This document shows, one piece after another, positions 57,601 through 64,000 of a stretch of 64,000 bases of DNA (position 1 is the first letter of the stretch; each line of letters begins with the position of its first letter). The translations under genes and the position numbers were made by a program. The notes beneath the pieces are model-generated. The model saw nothing but the letters and a program-made list of their open reading frames with translations. It ran no database searches and was not told the DNA's origin. The stretch comes from Vitellaria paradoxa (taxonomy: Eukaryota > Streptophyta > Magnoliopsida > Ericales > Sapotaceae): assembly GCA_019916065.1 (NCBI GenBank), contig CM034233.1, positions 48,004,141 to 48,068,140 on the forward strand, read 5' to 3'.

Positions 57601-58298
57601 CGAATGCATGCTTAGTTTCATATGTTCTTCTATAGGAGTATTAACTAGTCTACATGCTATCATACCAATTTCATTCAACAAATTTAAGGCATATGTTTAT
57701 TAAGACAGTTAAATACCTTTCTTTGATCTTAACACTTCAATTTCAAGAAAATACTTCAACTAACCAAGACCTTTCATTTCGAATTCATAAGCAAGATGAT
57801 TCTGCAATGCCTTTATCTCTTCTAGATCATTCCCAATCACTATCATATCATCAATGTACACAATAGGAGATGTAATTTTTCCTTTATTGTGAAAAGAGTA
57901 TGTTCAAACTTACTTTACCTGCACCTAAAATTCTTTATAGAACTTGTAAACTTTCCAAACCACACTTTAGGGGACTAATTACTTAAACATACAGGGCCTT
58001 TTTCAATTTATAGGCATGTTTTCTGTCTTTAGACTGTATATTACTTCCAAGGGCCAACTCCATATATACTTTTTCTTGAAGATCTCCATACATAAATGCT
58101 TTCTTCACTTCAAACCGGTATAAAGACCAGTCAATATTCATAGCCAGGGATAATAAAACATGAACAATTTTAATTTTATCCATTGGTACAAATGTTTCAT
58201 CATAATCAATTCTGTATCAAATTCATTTCTATTCTCCTATTGAAAAGAATACTTAAGAACAAAATAGTACATATCATTTTTCTGAACTAAAATAGCAA
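57601..58298 (-). pseudogene. Ty1/copia reverse transcriptase palm (copy 2)
   Basis: The 57983-58183 stretch encodes VHVLLSLAMNIDWSLYRFEV, KAFMYGDLQEKVYME and KLKKALY, the standard copia RT fingers and palm. The catalytic box Y-I-D-D is at 57847-57858 and is intact. Frameshifts lie around 57880-57980. The N-terminal side is interrupted at about 58300 by a MITE-like insertion. Confidence 0.82.
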
Positions 58299-58299
58299 G

Positions 58300-58693
58300 A
58301 CCGTGTTTGTTTGCCGGACAAAAAGATGGGAATGGACTTTATCATCCATGGTCCCACAAAAGTAGGGTTTGGTTTACAATGTTGGCATGGGATAAATTGT
58401 CCGTTCCGGATATTATGTCTAGTGAATGGGCAGATTAATAATCCATGGGGAGTAATGGCATTATTTATACTTAACCTCCAGATTTGTTTCCCACCAATAT
58501 CTAAAGGTTCAAAATTATTTCTTCTCATATCTCATGTCAAATCACATCTTTTATCCCACTTTATATCCCACCAATCAAACAACAACAAAAAATCCCACAT
58601 AAAAAATTAATCCCATGTTATATCTAATCCCATATATTATCCTATGGTATTACTTATACCTCATCATTCAATCCCTCAAAACAAACATAGCCC
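58300..58693. mobile_element. MITE-like insertion in copia RT
   Basis: About 394 bp of sequence unrelated to copia. The ends (CCGTGTTTGTTT on the left, GGGCTATGTTTGTTTT inverted on the right) form short imperfect terminal inverted repeats of the kind seen in plant PIF/Harbinger or hAT MITEs. Repeated ATCCCA-type motifs fill the right half. The target duplication is not clear, so class and exact ends are uncertain. Confidence 0.55.
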
Positions 58694-59472
58694 AAGAGTA
58701 ATATATAACTTTACAGGGAGGATGATAACACTAATAGCCTTTTCTAATGCGATGAATAACCAACAACTACACATCAGAGAGCTCGCAGTTCTAGCTTATT
58801 ACTCAAGGGCTTATTAAGCACACCCAAATATTCTAGGTAATAGATTTGGGATAGTTGGAGCACTTATAGCCTTATGAGAAACGTTAAAGGGGGTTTGAAA
58901 TTGTAAGGAACTAGAAGATACACGATTGATAAGGTATGTTGCAATAGTGATGGCTTCACCCCAATAACTAGTGGGCATTAGGGCCCTAAATAAGAAAGCT
59001 CATACAACTTCAAGACGACGATAATTTTTTTACTCTATAACCCTATTTGTTGAGGAGAGTGGGAGCAAGTTGTTTGGTAAATAATTTTGTGTGACTGTAT
59101 ATACTACTTCAAGTCTTAATTAACAAATTCTCCACCATTATCAATGCGGAGAACCTGTATATGATATTGATACTAAGTGGCTTGCCATCTTGTGAAATTT
59201 CTGAAACAAGGAATTAACTTCATTGTCCTATTTCATCAAACAAACCCAAGTTATATAAGAGTGATCTCTATTAAAAGAAACAAGCTAACATGCACCATTA
59301 AGAGTAGTGGTATTGGTTAGACCCTATACATCAGAGTAAATCACCACAAATGATATTGGATTTTATTCATACTTATTGGAAATGACACACGATGACTTTT
59401 AGCTAATTCACAAATATCATACTTGAAATTTGAAGCAATAGAGTAAGAAAAGAACTCTATTCAAAAGATGCA
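58694..59472 (-). pseudogene. Ty1/copia integrase (copy 2)
   Basis: Decayed minus-strand integrase. The CELAKSHRVSFPISMNK segment (near 59370-59415) is the usual start of the core after the zinc finger, followed by a QTVCTLSWVGKP-like middle and SYLEYLGVLNKP-like end with numerous stops. It continues on the right beyond a solo chromovirus LTR inserted at 59473. Confidence 0.7.
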
Positions 59473-61997
59473 TGTAAGACCTGGACTTTTGTGTTAACAT
59501 GAATATACGGTTTTCGATACATTTTAGAAGTAATGATATGTTGATTTAGTAGTATGGATCATTAATGGTACTTTAGAGTTGAGAACTTTGAAAGAGAAAA
59601 GCCAAACATTCAAGAGTTAGCATTTTGGCACAAATGTAGGAAGGAGGCACCTTGGGCGCACAAGGGGTCAATTCTTGGGCAACCAAGGCTCGAGTGCTCA
59701 AGGAAGAACTTAGTTAGGTGCCCGAGCTACAGCAGAAATGATAGGTATGGTGTGTTCTAACTTATGCGGCTGAACCCTCACCCCTGTATACTTTTATCTA
59801 GCTAGGGGGAATGGGGGAGCCTGAAAAACACTATGGGAGATTAAAATAATAGCCAAATTATATATATATGTGTGTGTATGATGCAAGAGAGAGAGAGAAA
59901 TGTTGGTTGGAAGAAAGGAACTGGGAAGAAGAACATAAGGAGAACCGAGTGGAATTCTTGAGGGTAAGTCCTTCTAGCCTTAATTCAAGATCAAATTAAC
60001 TTTGCAAAGATGTAATTGAGCACTCAAAGAACCCATCCATGTAATTTGTTTGTCATCTAGATCAAAGGATGGAGTGATTGAATCCATTAAAGTTGGAAGC
60101 TTGAAACCGAGAAGAGACCACCTCTTGTTCTTCATCTTTATTTAACTTGAGGTAGGGATTTTATGCAACATTCTTACATATATGATGTGTAACAAGTATT
60201 AGAACATCATTTGAGTAACCATTGCAAGTTTTGATTTAATTTATAGATGAAAAAGGGAGTTATATGCACATATATATGTAGGTATAGGTTGAGGGAGAGA
60301 TAAGGATGTTTGATCCATAACTTGGCCTATAGTTAATGAAAACTCAAATTGTTGGTTTCTTTTGATGCCTATAAGCTTGGTGGTAATGTTAGAAACAAGA
60401 GATTTTAATTATTTTGCCCTAAACATGGTCAAATTGAGATTCTAAGTGTAGAGGATGTTAGACCTGGAAAACAGAGCATGAAACGAACCAATCTATGGGC
60501 CCACAAGGTGTTATTAGTGTGGCGCAGTGCCCAAGATCTTGAGCACACAATACACGGGCGCCCAAGATCTTGGGCGCATGACCTATTGACAGTTGGGCGC
60601 CCATCTAGGCTAGTGTAGTTTCCTGACTTAGTTTATTTTTGGACATTGTACCCTAGGTCCATAAAGAGTTTAGTACCATGTTTTTGCATAATATTTTATT
60701 TGTCTAAATATATGAATTAAAGGTGAATTTCATACTCCAAAATGTTAATAAGTATTGTTTACTTTGTGATACAAGAATGTGTGCAATGAAATGTGAACTT
60801 TCATTGATAAGTGATGGTAATTGAATTAAACTTTGAATAAGTGAATTTGAAGAAATGAAAATATGATGAGCTTTATAATGAATTGAAATGTGGTTATGCA
60901 TTGATGGAAAGCATTGATGATGAATGTGAACTTGTGGTAAAAGAGAATTGAATGTGATGTAATGATTGATTGTGTGCCAGGGGTCGTGGTAGGGTGCAGA
61001 AATAGGAAAGGTTTTGAGGTTACCCTCGGGTTGAAAATTTTGGAACCTACGCAGGGTTTGGTGTCCATGCCGGTGGGTTAGTAGCCCATAACATGGTGTG
61101 TGTATCGGCTACCCGTGGCCCAAGATTGCGATCCTAAACGATGGTGTTCGGTTTATTATTTTTGTTGGGTCTTGACCCATAAAAGACGATGTTGTATATA
61201 CACCTAACCCCCGATGACTTGTGTGACTATGGTTATGAAATTGAATGATGAATAAGTGATAATGTGGATGTGGTTATATGGTTGAATGATGAATAAGTGA
61301 TAATGTGGATGTGGTTATGTGATTGAATGATGAATATATGATAAAGTGGATATGGAATGTGATTGGATTTATGTTGGGAAATTCAATAATGAAAAATAAT
61401 TGGAATTGTATGTAATACTATGATGATGTTGAATGATGATAAATATTTACTTAAGTTGAAAACTAATTGATATTGGTGATTTGTTATAGCTTATAGAAAA
61501 TGTTGAATTATCTGTGTATGTATGATGATAAGCATGCATGTCTAGTTTACATACCATATATGTTAGTATGTAGCATCTTGGGCACAAGTGGACCCGTGCT
61601 CATGTCCCTACAAATTTTGTTACAGGAACAAAGCATAATAACCAGGTAGGGCTAATGGGGCCAGACTAGAAGTGTATTTGCATAAGCCATTCCAGACCTA
61701 GCAGAATTTTTGGTTACTTAAGTTGAATATTTATTTGAAGGTTGTAATATTTTTATTTTGAGAGTCTCATTCGATTTGGTTATAAAGGCCCTAAGGCCTA
61801 TGAAATGTATGACCAGGAAGGATACGTTGCAGTTTGAGGCCTGGCACTAGTCGAGGCGAATTTCATGATTATCTTAATATGTGTCATGGCTTACCAGGAG
61901 TTGTTGCACTACTCTGATCATAGGATGGTAGTGTTAGTGTATGTTATGTGTGTGTTTTATCACTCACCCCTCGGGTCACGAGACTTGGGGTGTGACA
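59473..61997 (+). mobile_element. Solo chromovirus LTR (2525 bp), inverted relative to 13860-16497
   Basis: Begins TGTAAGACCTGGAC and ends TTGGGGTGTGACA. Both termini and much of the interior match the chromovirus LTR at 13860-16497 in the opposite orientation. It is flanked by ATGCA on the left and ATGAC on the right, an imperfect 5-bp duplication, so one side has mutated or the junction was trimmed. It splits the copia W-H-R-x-L-G-H motif. GC-rich islets of GGGCGCCC type are at 59640-59725 and 60495-60605. Confidence 0.85.
61241..61363 (+). repeat. 41-bp tandem triplication inside chromovirus LTR
   Basis: Units at 61241, 61282 and 61323, each starting TTGAATGATGAATA and containing GTGGATRTGG. 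The third is more diverged. The other LTR copy shows only weak traces near 14560-14600. Confidence 0.85.
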
Positions 61998-62700
61998 ATG
62001 ACCTAAGTGCCTATGCCACAACCAAAATTTTGAAGTTTTGTCAAACTTATCCATTGTAAAAACTTAAGCCAACTGATTGGAGCTATGAGGCACCAAATCG
62101 AAATGATAGTGCTTTCTCCTTTTTGTACCATAACCAATTGTCTTCTAAGTCTGAATATCCTTATAAACACAACGATTAGGCAAAAAATATCACAATGCAA
62201 TGTAAAGCGCTGGTTATTTAAGTAATGGACAACAAGTTATGGCTAAGAGAAGGCACAACCAAAACAAAATTCAAATTTAGATTATTTGGAAGGATAATTA
62301 AACCATCTCCAATCACAAGAGATGGAGTACCAGTGGCTATAGAGACTATATGTTGTTCGAATAGTTTCATAGATTAAATATGATCACTATCAACGGTCAT
62401 ATGATTTGTAGTACCAGAATCAGTTGTCCATGTACTATTACTATTAGGTGCAAAGGTATAAAGAGCCTTACCAATGTTACCTTAAGTAACAATCAAAGAA
62501 AAGGCTGCCTTAGGAGTGAGGTTAGAAGGTTCAGCCGTAGCAACAGAGGCGGCATGGTGGTGTGTTTTTTAATTTCTCTTGCGTGCTCTTGGTAGGATCC
62601 CACCAATTTGGATATCCAATTATCTCATAACACCATGATCTAGTATGTCCAATTTCATCACAGCGAGTACACAACTAGAAATCCATAATTTGTTGTTCAG
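61998..62700 (-). pseudogene. Ty1/copia Gag knuckle, protease and integrase start (copy 2)
   Basis: On the minus strand from right to left: a knuckle region CTRCDEIGHTRSWCYEIIGYPNWW split by me into C-T-R-C...GHTRSWC (near 62630-62670) and IIGYPNWWDP; the protease active site WTTDSGTTNHMT (near 62395-62432) with its catalytic Asp; and the pre-integrase motif F-W-L-W-H-R-H-L-G-H next to the LTR at 61998. This order and the GYPNWW motif identify a Tork/UBN2-type copia element. Stops are frequent. The N-terminal capsid part of Gag is not found to the right. Confidence 0.8.
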
Positions 62701-64000
62701 AATTGTTAACATTGAAAATTAATACTTGTTTGATTTACATGCCTTTATTTGACAGATTAATGTTGTATGTGACCAACTTGAGGAAGGCAATCCTTTTTGG
62801 CTTTTCCCTAACTGAAACTAGCTTCTCGCTATTTTTAATTCCAAAAAAATTAAACATAGAAGAAAAGTAGAGAATGAAGCAGGGAAGAGAGATAAAAATA
62901 GAGGAAGAAAAATAGAGAGAAAAGGATGTAATAGTTTTATGAGAATTGGGTTTCTATTTAATGATATATGCATGAGGTTTGTTAAAAAAAAAAAAAGGAA
63001 AGAAAAAAACTATTGTTATTCAAAAAATGAGCTGTTATGATGCATGGAGAAGATGTGATGTGTGGAGAAGATCAAGAAGTAGATATTTTTATTTTATAAA
63101 AAAATTATAGATAGAGTTGAGTTATAGAAAGAGTAGAGATTTTTATCTAAAAAAAAAGTTATAGATATCATTAGATAGAAGCCAAAAAAAAAAAGACTGA
63201 TCTTGAAGTACACATGGTGTTTTTTGTCCTTATTCAATAATCATAGTTGAAAATTTGAGAATATGCTAGATGATTCAAAATATCTACACAATAAATAAAA
63301 TATATGAAAGCAGAAATATAATGAGAAAAACCCTATCTAGGGAAAAACCTCATAAAAATTCTAACCTCACAATAGATCCACGCTGTAACTTTATATTGTT
63401 GAACCTTTCTGTTTGACTCCTCAATTCACCAACTCTCAAGTGAAAGCCCTCTTCGAATTCTCAAAAAAATATATTGAATTCTTAATAACTGAATCCTTAG
63501 CCTTTAAGATTTGAACTCCTTTAAATCTTCAAATCAAGCATGCAGAATGATTTTGGCTAAGTAGTTGAGAAAATACCTTGCTCTATTGATTTGTGTGGCC
63601 TTTCTTAAATTATTTCTCTCTTGTTAGGGAACCCTAAGTATGTCCTAGAATATATAGGGAATGAAATCCTAACACATAGGGTTTCCACAATATAGTTTGG
63701 AAACTAAAACTGCAACCCTCAGTGAGATAAGCCTTCCTACGGTTATTCTGTAGCCTTACTGTGACTCGTAACGATATTCCGCATGGTCAAAATCTAAAAA
63801 TAGTTTCTTAGTATTATATAGCAACTTCTACGAGTTTCTCATAAAGAGGCTAAAAAACCTTGTTTCCATGTTTATAGGCTTTCAAGCTTATTCTAAGGCT
63901 TTTACAACTCTTCTTGACTCGAGATTCTGATGTCTTAATCTACACCTAAGTCTATAAGTTACAAGACTCTGTTTTGACCATGGGTTTGCCAATTTTATAA
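62701..64000. other. Unassigned A-rich sequence with LTR-like part
   Basis: No coding signal. 62860-63230 is purine-rich with several A runs. 63226-63800 resembles an LTR in minus orientation: on that strand a CCCTATATATTCTAGG TATA-like box (near 63640-63655) precedes a TTTTTCCCTAGATAGGG stretch (63330-63350) and A/T-rich end. No partner or primer site confirms it. Confidence 0.35.

Noticed and set aside
58311..58610. 99-residue plus-strand frame in the copia RT gap
   Set aside because: It falls inside the MITE-like insertion and contains no known motif.
63226..63800. 5' LTR of copia copy 2
   Set aside because: It does not match the candidate 3' LTR at 56590-56890 and no primer site is visible, so I list it only as LTR-like.

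Overview
This window is nuclear DNA of a flowering plant, most likely a eudicot. It is AT-rich and consists of layered, decayed retroelements. I found no intact host gene, tRNA or rRNA gene. Every protein-coding stretch belongs to a Ty3/gypsy or Ty1/copia retrotransposon or to an integrated plant pararetrovirus (Caulimoviridae), and nearly all carry stops or frameshifts. Several catalytic residues are lost through changes that look like C-to-T/G-to-A transitions, as expected for heavily methylated heterochromatin.

Layout. (1) 1-21.35 kb is a nest at least four deep. A minus-strand Ty1/copia element (16498-18846 and 20578-21352) holds a minus-strand Tekay/Del-like chromovirus (9431-16497). The chromovirus holds an Athila-type LTR in plus orientation (1-586 and 8655-9430). 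That LTR holds a unit-length endogenous caulimovirid of about 8.07 kb on the minus strand (587-8654). A solo LTR (18847-20572, target duplication GTAGC) sits in the same copia gag gene. (2) 21.35-26.77 kb has a Helitron-like terminus, a second solo LTR of the same family in the opposite direction (21829-23329, target duplication AATAT), a 1.39-kb TIR element (23671-25060, TAA duplication) and a copia gag fragment. (3) 26.77-55.57 kb is a recombined array of Athila-type elements on the plus strand. It starts with LTR G (26769), gag-pol-env-like genes (28.6-35.1 kb), then a full element H (LTRs 35226-36849 and 47179-48797), a 3' fragment with LTR D (51426-52980), and a 3' fragment ending in a truncated LTR G (54420-55572). 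(4) 56.6-62.7 kb is a minus-strand copia element interrupted by a MITE-like insertion (about 58300-58693) and by a plus-strand solo chromovirus LTR (59473-61997). (5) 62.7-64 kb is unassigned A-rich sequence with an LTR-like stretch.

How the genes fit together: each LTR element shows the usual gag, protease, reverse transcriptase/RNase H, integrase order. The Athila elements add an env-position ORF after pol. The chromovirus adds an unusual small ORF with two zinc-knuckle-spaced motifs ahead of gag. The pararetrovirus has a long ORF1 (movement, coat, protease, RT, RNase H), an overlapping ORF2 of unknown function, and its own promoter and poly(A) signal. This combination fits florendovirus-like endogenous caulimovirids. 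None of the copies looks able to act on its own.
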